Origin: JACDAL01 sp963849115
Lineage (GTDB): Bacteria; Actinomycetota; CADDZG01; WHSQ01
Assembly: GCA_963849115.1 (NCBI GenBank)
Contig: CAWKGK010000002.1
Span: 186,001 to 250,000, forward strand
Reading direction: 5' to 3'
Length of the DNA: 64,000 nt
Both the position numbers and the translations under genes were made by a program. The first letter of the stretch is position 1. Each line of letters begins with the position of its first letter. Under the pieces are notes generated by a model. It had not been told where the DNA came from. It did not search any database and saw only the letters and a program-made list of their open reading frames with translations. This document shows, piece after piece, positions 26,340 through 35,010 of this stretch.

Positions 26340-27379
26340 CGCTTCCGCTTCTTCCGATCTCCACTTCGGGTCGGCGAGCCCGCTCCGTTTCCGCCCTGCG
26401 GGGTGGAGGAAGGCTTGGCAGTGGAATTCGACCCCTTCCCGCCCTCGCTCGGCTTGGAGCCCCGGCCCGTCTTGCCACCGGATGACGGCTGCTTGGCGCC
26501 CGGTTTACCGGTTCGGGAACCGTTACCTGCGGGAGCCGCCTTGGCCCTCGGCTCCAGAGGCACGGCCTTCAGGATGATTTGTTGCTGAGCGATGGTCCAT
26601 AGGTTGGTCGTCAGCCAGTAGATAACCAGCCCCGACGGGAAGCTGAACGAGAACACCATCAGCATGACTGGCATCACCTTGGTGAACATCTGCATCTGCT
26701 GGGCCATGGGGCTGTCCTGCGCCGAGGCCGCTTGCTTGGCCTGCATCTGCTTCTGCTGGTAGTAGGTCGTGAGCCCCATCAGCAGCACCAGAATGAGGTA
26801 CGGGAGTGCCGTGATCAGGCCACTGCCGCACGCCTCCGACAGTATCGGAGTCCCGTCCCCTCGAAGTGCCAACGACGATGAGCAGTCGAGTCGCAGTCCG
26901 AGGAAGTTGTGTACGGGCAGGGGGTGGTTGAACAGGGCGTTGGCGAGGGCGGAGTCGTGGATCGTAGCCATGAAGCCCTCCACCTTGCCGGGGACAAACT
27001 CCAGGGTGCCGTCGGCCAGTTGGGTAGCCTTGTAGCCCATGTACTTCAAGGGCTCTCGGATCACATAGAAAAGCCCGAATAGCACGGGCATCTGCAAAAC
27101 AAGGGGTCCACAGCCCCCGAAGGGATTCACCCCATGCTCCTTGAACAGGAGCATCTGCTCCTCATTGAGCTTCTGCCGATTCCCTTTGTGCTTCGCCCGC
27201 AGCTTGGTGAGCTCGGGCTGGATCTTCTGCATCTCTCGCATCGAACGCGTTTGCTTTATCGACAGGGGAAGAAGGATGATGCGCGTCACCACCGTCAGCA
27301 GGATGATGGCCAAGCCATAGCTGGGCACGAGGGCATAAAAGCCTGCCAGGGCGCCGGCGAAGACCTCGAAGTAGCCCAC
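26336..27379 (-). CDS. yidC: Membrane protein insertase YidC
   Basis: Inserts and folds membrane proteins, alone or with SecYEG. At 347 aa it has the five-helix core: YGLAIILLTVVTRIILLPLSIKQTRSM, containing the hydrophilic-groove Arg, then a cytoplasmic coiled region (QPELTKLRAKHKGNRQKLNEE) and FPSGLVIYWLTTNLWTIAQQ. The large periplasmic domain of E. coli YidC is absent, as in Gram-positives. The C-terminal tail is rich in Gly, Lys and Ser and probably binds ribosomes. Confidence 0.95.
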   Translation of the reverse strand: MGYFEVFAGALAGFYALVPSYGLAIILLTVVTRIILLPLSIKQTRSMREMQKIQPELTKLRAKHKGNRQKLNEEQMLLFKEHGVNPFGGCGPLVLQMPVLFGLFYVIREPLKYMGYKATQLADGTLEFVPGKVEGFMATIHDSALANALFNHPLPVHNFLGLRLDCSSSLALRGDGTPILSEACGSGLITALPYLILVLLMGLTTYYQQKQMQAKQAASAQDSPMAQQMQMFTKVMPVMLMVFSFSFPSGLVIYWLTTNLWTIAQQQIILKAVPLEPRAKAAPAGNGSRTGKPGAKQPSSGGKTGRGSKPSEGGKGSNSTAKPSSTPQGGNGAGSPTRSGDRKKRKR

Positions 27380-27613
27380 TTAGTCCTGGCTCCGAGCGAG
27401 CGGAACCGGGTCGAGCCCGCCGGGATTCCAGGGATGGCAACGAGCCACCCGCGCGAGGCTCATAGCTGCTCCCCGAAGGGCGCCGTGGCCTCGAACTGCC
27501 TCCAGGGCGTACCCCGAGCAGGTCGGCTCGAACCGACAACGGCGTGGAAACCCAGAAGAAACGATCCGGTACACCCTTAGGGCTCCTATCAGAGCCCTGG
27601 CGAGTGGGCTCAT
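27380..27613 (-). CDS. yidD: YidD membrane-insertion-efficiency factor
   Basis: A 77-aa protein containing the YidD core ALRVYRIVSSGFPRRCRFEPTCSGYALEAV and RVARCHPWNPGGLDPVP, with conserved cysteines. It assists YidC-dependent insertion. Start ATG 27613 overlaps the rnpA TAA by one base (TAATG). The frame is open to 27712, but that extension is in the rnpA gene and not homologous. Its stop lies directly before yidC. Confidence 0.93.
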   Translation of the reverse strand: MSPLARALIGALRVYRIVSSGFPRRCRFEPTCSGYALEAVRGHGALRGAAMSLARVARCHPWNPGGLDPVPLARSQD

Positions 27614-27948
27614 TACGCCGCCACCTCTCGGACGGCAACCGCCATCTCCCGTACCATTTCCTGGAAGTCCAATGTGGTGGCAGAGCGGTCTGCTCTGATC
27701 ACGACATCCCACCCGCTTGCCGGTACCGCCAGGCGCGCGGCACTACGCAGTCGCCGCCGTGCCCGATTTCGAGTCACCGCGCTGCGGGGACTCAGCGCAA
27801 CTATCAGCCCCACACGCGTGGGGCCGTGGCGTTCATGAAAATACAGGGTGAGCCTTTCTCGCCGGATCCGGCGCCCCCTTCGCAGCACTCGCCGGAACGC
27901 GCGTCCTCCGCTCAGCGACTCCTTCCGCCACATGGCCCCCGGACTCAA
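27613..27948 (-). CDS. rnpA: Ribonuclease P protein component
   Basis: Protein subunit that helps the RNase P RNA bind and cleave precursor tRNA. The 111-aa basic protein shows FRRVLRRGRRIRRERLTLY and the RNR signature SAVTRNRARRRLR. Met6 (MWRKESLSG) is an alternative start. The ATG at 27948 overlaps the rpmH stop by four bases, so the two are translationally coupled. The RNA subunit gene is not in this window. Confidence 0.95.
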   Translation of the reverse strand: MSPGAMWRKESLSGGRAFRRVLRRGRRIRRERLTLYFHERHGPTRVGLIVALSPRSAVTRNRARRRLRSAARLAVPASGWDVVIRADRSATTLDFQEMVREMAVAVREVAA

Positions 27949-28082
27949 GCCGACAGCCGGGCACGGCCCTTGGCCCGTCTGTTCTTCAGAATCGACCGGC
28001 CGGCCCGCGTCCGCATGCGGGCCCGAAAGCCGTGCTTTCGTTTACGGCGTCGATTGTTGGGTTGGAAAGTGCGCTTGGTCAT
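27945..28082 (-). CDS. rpmH: 50S ribosomal protein L34
   Basis: A 45-aa highly basic ribosomal protein. The start MTKRTFQPNNRRRKRKHGF and the end ILKNRRAKGRARLSA are family hallmarks. The frame is open upstream to 28196, but ATG 28082 is the conserved start. It is the first gene of the rpmH-rnpA-yidD-yidC-jag run and divergent from dnaA, the classic bacterial origin arrangement. Confidence 0.97.
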   Translation of the reverse strand: MTKRTFQPNNRRRKRKHGFRARMRTRAGRSILKNRRAKGRARLSA

Positions 28083-28476
28083 CGGCTTGCCGTCTCTTTC
28101 ACGGCTGACCTCCGCAGAGGTAGGGCCGTCGCGAAATACCCGAGTTGTCGAAAACGTGTGGCAGGAGTATAGCCGAGCGACGTTTCTGCACGTCAATCGC
28201 TTCCGTCCCGAAACTTCCTCGCGCGCCGGGCAATCTTTCCTTGACTCACCTCACCTGCGGCTGCTTAGGATAGGACGGTCCTAATCTAGAAAACCGAACG
28301 AGTCGAGTCCTGGTACTTCCCCGAAGTGATGTCTTAGTTAGGCGCGCCCGCACCCGGGGTGCACCCGCCACATATCCACAGCTGTGGATAAGGCTGTTGA
28401 CACCGCTGGATCCAACGCCGACTTCCCTCGAAACACGAGGGAGGCAAGGGCTCCTTGAGCTACTAGGGGGAGCAGC
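28083..28476. promoter_or_regulatory. rpmH-dnaA intergenic region with an inverted DnaA-box pair (part of origin region)
   Basis: No gene is seen here. An inverted pair of DnaA boxes lies at 28372-28391: ATATCCACA (one mismatch), GC, then TGTGGATAA (perfect on the minus strand), forming an 18-bp palindrome. A perfect dyad TAGGACGGTCCTA lies at 28271-28283. A possible dnaA promoter is TTGACT 28241-28246 with TAGGAT 28266-28271, overlapping that dyad. These suggest DnaA autoregulation. The region may also form part of a bipartite oriC. Confidence 0.7.
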
Positions 28477-29880
28477 TTGAATACTTTCACCACCTCGGTC
28501 CGCGCGGAACCATCACTCTCGCCTCACCAGCTCTGGGACGTCGCTACTCGTGAGCTTCGTTCCCGGCTCTCAGAAGGAACTTTCGCGGCCTGGTTCGGCG
28601 ACTGTGAACCTCTAGCCTTCGATGGGGCCACTCTGGAGTTGAGCGTCCCCAGCCCCTTCGCCCGCGACTGGATAGAGAACCGGTATCGCGGCCCTGTCAT
28701 GTCCGCCTTGCGAAACGCGGCCGGGCATCACGTCGAGCTCCTCTTGACACCTCTTACGCCACTCGCCTCACCGGACACCACCACCCCACCCCAACCAGCC
28801 TCCTCCCAACCCTCAGCGCCAAACGACCCCACCCCCGCGCGCCCAAACCATGCTTTTCAGCCCAAATACACCTTCGACTCCTTTGTTATCGGCTCCTCCA
28901 ACCGCTTTCCCTACGCCGCCGCTTTGGCCGTCGCGGAGGTCCCAGCCCACGCCTACAACCCCCTGTTCATCTATGGGGGGGCTGGGCTGGGCAAGACCCA
29001 CCTCCTGCACGCCATGGGCCGATATGTCGCGGAGTGTCACCCAGACCTGGTGGTCCGCTACGTCTCAACCGAACAGTTCATCAACGAGTTCCTGGTAGCG
29101 GTCCAGCGCCGCAGCTTTCCTGACTTCCATCGCCGTTACCGCGCCGTCGATGTTTTGCTGATCGACGACATCCAGTTCCTCGAGGGAAAGGAACGGACGC
29201 AGGAGGAGTTCTTCCACACCTTCAACGCGCTCCATCCCACCAGTCAGCTCGTTATCACCTCAGACCGCGCCCCCAAACGCATCGCCACCCTCGAGGAACG
29301 GCTTCGCACCCGCTTCGAGTGGGGCCTGCTCACGGATATTCAGCCCCCAGATTTCGAGACGCGGCTTGCCATCCTGCAGCTCAAGTCGCTCACCGAGAAA
29401 CTTCCGGTCGAGCCCGAAGTCCTCTCCTATATCGCCAATCGTATCCAAACGAACATCCGCGAGCTCGAAGGGGCACTGATACGCGTCAGCGCCTACGCCT
29501 CCTTGACCGGCCGGCCGCCTAACGCTGAGCTAGCGAGTAACGTCCTCCAGTCGCTCCTCTCCAACGCCGGAGAAGCTCCTGTCACCGCCGATCTCGTGGT
29601 AGCGGTGGCCTCCGAGTACTTCAACGTCACCCCCGAGCAGGTACGTTCCTCCAGCCGCACGCGCCCACTCGTAATCGCTCGTCAGATGGCTATGTACCTG
29701 TGCCGTGAGCTGACCGATCTCTCACTCCCCAAGATTGGCCGCGAATTCGGTAACCGGGATCACTCAACTGTGCTGCACGCCACAAACAAGGTCCGTAAGA
29801 GTATGAGAGAAAGAGAAAGTTCTTTCGAGCAAGTTGAGGAGCTCACCGCTCGCATCCGCCAGCGAGCGGCACGCACATAG
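28477..29880 (+). CDS. dnaA: Chromosomal replication initiator DnaA
   Basis: Binds DnaA boxes and melts the origin. At 467 aa it has domain I (LWDVATRELRSRLSEGTFAAWF), a Pro/Thr/Ser-rich domain II (about 92-128), the AAA+ domain III with Walker A GGAGLGKT (167-174), Walker B LLIDD (Asp230, Asp231) and the arginine-finger region ERLRTRFEWG, and domain IV with the DNA-binding signature GREFGNRDHSTVLHA. It starts at TTG 28477 behind GGGGGAG. Domain II is short compared with Streptomyces DnaA. Confidence 0.97.
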   Translation: MNTFTTSVRAEPSLSPHQLWDVATRELRSRLSEGTFAAWFGDCEPLAFDGATLELSVPSPFARDWIENRYRGPVMSALRNAAGHHVELLLTPLTPLASPDTTTPPQPASSQPSAPNDPTPARPNHAFQPKYTFDSFVIGSSNRFPYAAALAVAEVPAHAYNPLFIYGGAGLGKTHLLHAMGRYVAECHPDLVVRYVSTEQFINEFLVAVQRRSFPDFHRRYRAVDVLLIDDIQFLEGKERTQEEFFHTFNALHPTSQLVITSDRAPKRIATLEERLRTRFEWGLLTDIQPPDFETRLAILQLKSLTEKLPVEPEVLSYIANRIQTNIRELEGALIRVSAYASLTGRPPNAELASNVLQSLLSNAGEAPVTADLVVAVASEYFNVTPEQVRSSSRTRPLVIARQMAMYLCRELTDLSLPKIGREFGNRDHSTVLHATNKVRKSMRERESSFEQVEELTARIRQRAART

Positions 29881-30090
29881 GTTGGGGAAAGGGACGGGCG
29901 TTATTGTGGAAACTCAAGAGCAACTCGTGCAACCGTCCCTCCCGGTAGACCCAACCCACTCTGCATCCACAGGGTGTTGGATTTCCTTAGTGCAAGTGAA
30001 CAGCCCTAACGCGGGTTATCACCAAATCCCCAGTCCCTACTACTGCTACGACAAGAATGTCTTTAGTAGATCCCATAGGAGGATGTGTGT
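29881..30090. other. dnaA-dnaN spacer, candidate oriC
   Basis: No gene is seen. This is where oriC lies in Mycobacterium and Streptomyces. It holds three degenerate DnaA boxes, each with two mismatches to TTATCCACA: 29905-29913 (minus strand), 29963-29971 and 30016-30024. The end is comparatively AT-rich (30043-30075) and could be an unwinding element or the dnaN promoter. An AGGAGG site for dnaN is at 30078-30083. At 210 bp it is short for an actinobacterial oriC. Confidence 0.55.
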
Positions 30091-31212
30091 ATGAAGCTTC
30101 GTTGTGAACGAGACGATCTGCTAGAGGCTGTCCAGTTCGCCGCTCGCGCTATCACGAACCGAGCAACGCTTCCTGTCCTGGCGGGCCTGCGGATGGAAGC
30201 GACCGAGGATGGGACCGTGGCCATCGGAGCAACCGACCTCGAGCTGACCATGGAAACCCAGCTGCAGGCTGCGGTGGACGAGCCCGGCACGACGGTTGTT
30301 CCAGGCAGGCTGTTTGGCGACATGATGCGTAGTCTGGGGCCTGGCCAGGTGAGTCTTATCAGCGGCGACGCAGAGATCGAGATCTCATCGGGACGAGGTC
30401 GTTTCCACGTTAAGGCGATGTCTGTCGAGGACTATCCGCAGCTACCCACGAGGTCGGGGGACGAGGTAGGTGTCGAGCTCGAGCTTTCGCCGGAGACGTT
30501 GGCGGTAGGATTGTCACAGGTGGTTCGCAGCGCCTCTGGGGATGAAACTCGCCAGGTGCTAACCGGGGTCCTGTGGGAAGTGGAGGGAGAGACACTGACG
30601 CTGGCGGCGACCGATTCCTACAGGCTGTCGGTGCGAGAGCTTTCGGTGAGCAATACCGGCGAGGGACGTAACGTCGTTCTACCGGCAAGAGCTTTGAGCG
30701 AGTTGGCCCGCACACTCCAAGGGACCTCTGGAAGAGTGAGTGTGGAGCTGAAGACCAACTTCGCGGTGTTCAGGGTCTCCGGTGCAGAGGGCGCCGCTGA
30801 GACCGTGATCGCTTCCCGTTTCATCGAAGGAGAGTTCCCGAAATACCGCCAGCTGTTACCTCAGGGCTATCCGAACACCCTTGTGGTCGAAAGAAGCGAC
30901 GTCGTGGAGGTCGTCAAGCGAGTGGGCTTGCTGGCTCAGAACAACATGCCGGTGAAGTTTCAACTCGGGACCGAGCTCGAGATTTCGGCAAACACTCCGG
31001 ATGTGGGCGAAGGGCAAGAGATACTCGATGCCGAGTACGAGGGCGAAGCGATGGTGATCGCCTTCAACCCGCGTTTCTTCTTGGACGGCGCCACTGCTAT
31101 TTCGGGCGGACGTCTGACGCTCGTAGCTTCCGATGGGCTCAAGCCGGCGATCATGAGAGCCGAGGGCGAGCCCGGCTTCACATATCTCCTGATGCCTGTG
31201 AGGTTGTCTTAG
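30091..31212 (+). CDS. dnaN: DNA polymerase III beta sliding clamp
   Basis: Ring-shaped processivity clamp. The 373-aa protein has the three-fold repeated clamp fold: MKLRCERDDLLEAVQFAARAI with LPVLAGLRM at the N-terminus and the C-terminal YLLMPVRLS that forms part of the ligand-binding pocket. ATG 30091 has AGGAGG seven bases upstream, which decides it over the in-frame GTG 30085. Confidence 0.97.
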   Translation: MKLRCERDDLLEAVQFAARAITNRATLPVLAGLRMEATEDGTVAIGATDLELTMETQLQAAVDEPGTTVVPGRLFGDMMRSLGPGQVSLISGDAEIEISSGRGRFHVKAMSVEDYPQLPTRSGDEVGVELELSPETLAVGLSQVVRSASGDETRQVLTGVLWEVEGETLTLAATDSYRLSVRELSVSNTGEGRNVVLPARALSELARTLQGTSGRVSVELKTNFAVFRVSGAEGAAETVIASRFIEGEFPKYRQLLPQGYPNTLVVERSDVVEVVKRVGLLAQNNMPVKFQLGTELEISANTPDVGEGQEILDAEYEGEAMVIAFNPRFFLDGATAISGGRLTLVASDGLKPAIMRAEGEPGFTYLLMPVRLS

Positions 31213-31282
31213 AGACACCTGGTGCAGCTTCCCGAAGGGCCGCTCGGAACAAGACCAGGTTGGTGCGGAGTGGCGGACGTTC

Positions 31283-32434
31283 GTGAGGTTGGAGGCCCTG
31301 GAGTTGGTGGACTTCCGGAACTACCAGCGGGCACTGGTGGAGTTCAGCGAGGGGTCGACCCTCGTGATGGGAAGAAACGCCCAAGGAAAGACGAGCCTGC
31401 TGGAGGCAGTGTTCTGCCTCAGCGGCCTGCCCTCGCCACGGGGCCCGGACCAAGCCCTGGTTCGACAGGGCGCCGAGAGGGCGCTGCTGCACGGGCGCGT
31501 GTGGCGTGGCCGGCGAGCGGTGGAGCTTGATCTCGAGCTCCGCGAGGGCAGGCGGAGGGCTTTGATCAACAAGACCCCCGTGCGCTCTGCGCGCTCCCTC
31601 GCAGAGGTGATGGTGGCGGTTTTTTTCGGTCCCGACGAGCTCTCGTTGATCAAGGGATCTCCCGAGGGACGCCGGCGATTCTTGGACGACCTGGTTGTGG
31701 AGTTACGCCCGGGCCGAGCTTCGGTGAGGCGCGAGTGGGACCGGGTGCTGCGTCAAAAGAACACACTCTTACGCAGCGCACCGCGAGGAGCTTCTGAGAA
31801 GACGCTCGAGACCCTTGACGTGTGGGATGAGTCACTGATCAAGGTGGGCGCGGCCCTTACCGGGACTCGGCTTGAGTGCCTGGCGCTGCTGCTGCCTGCG
31901 GCCCGCAGGCGCTGGGAAGAGGTCGCCTCGGAAGGGCGCTTGAATCTCTCCTATCAGAGTGCTTGGCTCCCCCAAGAGGTCGGCGATCAGGCGGTTTCCA
32001 GCGGGGAGGTCGAGGAGCCGGAGCTTCGGAGGCACCTCGAGCTTGCAATCTCCCAAGCCCGGCCGCGAGAGCTCGAGCGAGGGACAGCTTTGACAGGCCC
32101 TCAGCGGGACGACGTCTACGTCGGAGTGAGTTCGTCACAGGGTCGTGCTGTGATGGATGCGCGCACGTTCGGCTCGCAGGGTGAGCAGCGAACGGCGGCT
32201 CTGGCGCTCAAGGCAGGAGAGTTCGACACCTTGACCGAGGCGATGAGAGAACAGCCGATCCTGCTGCTGGACGACGTGTTTTCGGAGTTAGACCCCCTAC
32301 GGCGGCGGTGGCTTGGCGAAGCGGTAGCTGGGATGGATCAGACCATCGTGACCTCGGCGGAACCTGGGGCGGCCGAGGCGCTGGGGGCCACCACGGTCCT
32401 CGAAGTGGTCGACGGAAGCGTGAGGCGACTGTGA
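31283..32434 (+). CDS. recF: DNA replication and repair protein RecF
   Basis: SMC-like ATPase that helps load RecA at gapped DNA. At 383 aa it has Walker A GRNAQGKTS (30-38), ELVDFRNYQ at the start, a signature region near FGSQGEQRTAALALK and Walker B ILLLDDVFSELD. It starts at GTG 31283; the 70-bp gap after dnaN holds nothing else. Its TGA overlaps the GTG of the DUF721 gene. Confidence 0.95.
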   Translation: MRLEALELVDFRNYQRALVEFSEGSTLVMGRNAQGKTSLLEAVFCLSGLPSPRGPDQALVRQGAERALLHGRVWRGRRAVELDLELREGRRRALINKTPVRSARSLAEVMVAVFFGPDELSLIKGSPEGRRRFLDDLVVELRPGRASVRREWDRVLRQKNTLLRSAPRGASEKTLETLDVWDESLIKVGAALTGTRLECLALLLPAARRRWEEVASEGRLNLSYQSAWLPQEVGDQAVSSGEVEEPELRRHLELAISQARPRELERGTALTGPQRDDVYVGVSSSQGRAVMDARTFGSQGEQRTAALALKAGEFDTLTEAMREQPILLLDDVFSELDPLRRRWLGEAVAGMDQTIVTSAEPGAAEALGATTVLEVVDGSVRRL

Positions 32435-32925
32435 GCCCCGAGCCGGTACGCCTGGGAGACGCCCTGAATGACGTTAAGGCGCCGGGTGGAGCGCGGCCCG
32501 CAGACATCGCGCGGCTGTGGCGAGCGTGGCCGGCGTTGGCGGGAGCAACTGTGTGTGCTCATGTCGAGCCCACGTCGTTGCGCGAGGGAGTCCTGCGGTT
32601 GCGGGCCGATTCGCCGGTGTGGGCGACGGAAGTCGGTTATCTCGCGGAGCACATCCGGGCGCGCGCTAACGAGGTCTTGAAAGACTCCGTGGTGAGCGAG
32701 GTCCGGGTGTGGACCGGCCCCGGAAAGGTTCTTCAGGAAGCTAACAAAGAACCAGGCCGGTTCGGATTGCGACAGACCGCCTCGAAGTCGAAGGAGCCGG
32801 GTGGTTCACAAAGCATCGATCCTCAAGGCGCACTGAGGAGCGCATACGAAGCCTGGAGACGAAGCAGGAGCACCTTTTCGGAGACCTCCGAGAGGCCCTC
32901 ACAAAGTGGGAAATCGGCCTCTTGA
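32431..32925 (+). CDS. DUF721 (DciA-like) protein
   Basis: A 164-aa protein in the place of Rv0004 between recF and gyrB. The DUF721 domain (about 15-90) includes RLWRAWPALAGATVCAHVEPTSLREGVLRLRADSPVWATEV, split here across several conserved blocks. The family includes DciA, a replicative helicase loader or operator in bacteria lacking DnaC. The C-terminal half is a basic, low-complexity tail. GTG 32431 overlaps the recF stop (GTGA); open frame upstream of it is a recF shadow. Confidence 0.88.
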   Translation: MSPEPVRLGDALNDVKAPGGARPADIARLWRAWPALAGATVCAHVEPTSLREGVLRLRADSPVWATEVGYLAEHIRARANEVLKDSVVSEVRVWTGPGKVLQEANKEPGRFGLRQTASKSKEPGGSQSIDPQGALRSAYEAWRRSRSTFSETSERPSQSGKSAS

Positions 32926-33010
32926 GTGATACAATGAGAGCCATACCAAACACTCGCTGGAGCTACTCGCGCAGTGCGTCGCACACCCTCTTCCAGGGAC
33001 CGCCGGTAGC

Positions 33011-34981
33011 TTGGATGAGACCCTGACCAAGGAGGCAGTCTCGGCTAAGGCGCCGCCTGTTACGGGACGGAAGGGTGACCGGGCGTCCTATACGGCACAA
33101 GACATAACGGTCCTCAAGGGCCTCGACCCCGTTCGCCAGCGACCCGGGATGTACATCGGGTCGACAGGCACACGAGGACTACATCACCTCATCTACGAGG
33201 TCGTCGACAATGCCGTCGACGAAGCAATGGCGGGATTCTGCGACCGCATCAAGGTCGAGTTGCTTGCCGATGGGGGCTGTCGAGTATCGGACAACGGGCG
33301 CGGTATCCCCGTGGACACCGTCTCGGGGGAAGGCAAGCCGGCGGTCGAGGTAGTTCTCACCACGCTGCATGCAGGGGGGAAGTTCGGAGGTAAGGGCTAC
33401 CAGGTTTCAGGCGGGCTGCACGGTGTAGGCGTGTCCGTTGTAAACGCACTCTCGGAACGCCTCCAAATTGAGGTCGTTCGGGACGGCAAGCTATGGAGGC
33501 AGAGCTATTCGAGAGGCCGCCCCGACGCCAACCTCAAAGCCATCAAACCGGCCAAACGCACCGGTACCACCGTTACCTTCTGGCCCGACCCGGAGGTCTT
33601 TTCCGAGGAGCGTGAGTTCAAGTTCGACACGCTCGTTCAGAGACTCAGGGAGATGGCCTTTCTCAACCGCTCTCTCGAGATCCGCCTGGTCGACCACCGC
33701 ACGCAGCCCGAAAGTGCCGAGATGTTCCGGTACACCGGCGGCATCATGGATTTTGTCAAGCATCTCAATACCTCGCGCGAACCGGTCAACAAGCGGATTG
33801 TCTACTTCGAAGCTAAGGGCGAATCCCACGAGCTCGAGGTAGCGATGCAGTGGACGAGCGCCTACACCGAGTCCGTGTACACGTTCGCCAACAACATCAA
33901 TACCCATGAAGGGGGGATGCACGAGGAAGGCTTTCGGCGTTCTCTGACGCGGGTGCTGAGCGCGTATGCCCGCAACAAGGGCCTTCTCAAAGAGAAGGAC
34001 GGTTCCTTCAGCGGGGAAGACTGTCGCGAGGGACTGACTGCGATCGTTTCGGTCAAGCTCAGGGACCCACAGTTCGAAGGCCAGACCAAGACGAAGCTCG
34101 GTAACACGGAGATCAGGTCGTTCGTAGAGACTTCGATGAATCAGAGATTGGCGGACTTTCTCGAGGAACATCCTGGTGAAGCACGGGCGATCTGCAACAA
34201 GGCGCTCGGGGCCCAGAGAGCCCGGCTCGAGGCGAGAAAGGCGCGCGACCTCGTGCGGCGAAAGACACTGCTCGAGTCCTCGACTCTACCGGGAAAGCTC
34301 GCCGACTGCCAAACGCGAGATCCTAAAGAGGCAGAGCTCTACATAGTCGAGGGAAACTCTGCCGGAGGCACCGCCAAGCAAGGGCGCGAGCGCGCTTTTC
34401 AGGCCATCCTGCCGCTGCGAGGCAAGATTCTGAACGTCGAGCGAGCGCGGCTGGCCAAGATCCTCGAGAACAAGGAAGTGCAGGCGATCATCACCGCGGT
34501 GGGGACCGGCATCGGCGAGGATTTCGACATCTCCAAGTGCCGCTATCACAAGATCATCTCTATGGCGGACGCCGATGTGGATGGTTCTCATATAAAGACT
34601 CTGCTACTGACGTTCTTCTTTCGCTATATGCCCGAGTTGGTGGATGCGGGCTACGTGTACGTGGCGCAGCCGCCGCTGTATCGCATCAAGCACAAGGGTA
34701 AGGTGCACTACTTCCGCAACGATGAACAGCTCGATTCCTACCGTACGGCAAACAACGCCAGCAAGATTGAGGCGTCCCGCTTCAAAGGGCTGTCCGAAAT
34801 GGACCCGAGTGAGCTTTGGGACACGACGCTCGATCCGGCCAAGCGCGCGCTGCTGAGGGTCACCATGGACGACGCCGCCCTCGCGGAGGAGATCTTCTCG
34901 ATCCTCATGGGCGAGGATGTCGAAGCCCGTAAGAACTTCATCCAACGCAACTCCAAAGACATTCGTTTTCTCGACATCTAG
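33011..34981 (+). CDS. gyrB: DNA gyrase subunit B
   Basis: ATPase subunit of gyrase. At 656 aa it has the GHKL ATP-binding site (VDNAVDEAMAGF, DNGRGIPV, GGLHGVGVSVVNAL), the transducer domain and the TOPRIM domain with EGNSAGGTAKQGR, PLRGKILNVE and DADVDGSHI. The C-terminus ends at NSKDIRFLDI, typical of Gram-positives. TTG 33011 is the most upstream plausible start; the first 25 residues are not conserved, so a later start is possible. Confidence 0.97.
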   Translation: MDETLTKEAVSAKAPPVTGRKGDRASYTAQDITVLKGLDPVRQRPGMYIGSTGTRGLHHLIYEVVDNAVDEAMAGFCDRIKVELLADGGCRVSDNGRGIPVDTVSGEGKPAVEVVLTTLHAGGKFGGKGYQVSGGLHGVGVSVVNALSERLQIEVVRDGKLWRQSYSRGRPDANLKAIKPAKRTGTTVTFWPDPEVFSEEREFKFDTLVQRLREMAFLNRSLEIRLVDHRTQPESAEMFRYTGGIMDFVKHLNTSREPVNKRIVYFEAKGESHELEVAMQWTSAYTESVYTFANNINTHEGGMHEEGFRRSLTRVLSAYARNKGLLKEKDGSFSGEDCREGLTAIVSVKLRDPQFEGQTKTKLGNTEIRSFVETSMNQRLADFLEEHPGEARAICNKALGAQRARLEARKARDLVRRKTLLESSTLPGKLADCQTRDPKEAELYIVEGNSAGGTAKQGRERAFQAILPLRGKILNVERARLAKILENKEVQAIITAVGTGIGEDFDISKCRYHKIISMADADVDGSHIKTLLLTFFFRYMPELVDAGYVYVAQPPLYRIKHKGKVHYFRNDEQLDSYRTANNASKIEASRFKGLSEMDPSELWDTTLDPAKRALLRVTMDDAALAEEIFSILMGEDVEARKNFIQRNSKDIRFLDI

Positions 34982-35010
34982 TCTCTGCGAGGAGGCAGTA
35001 AGGCGACGAT

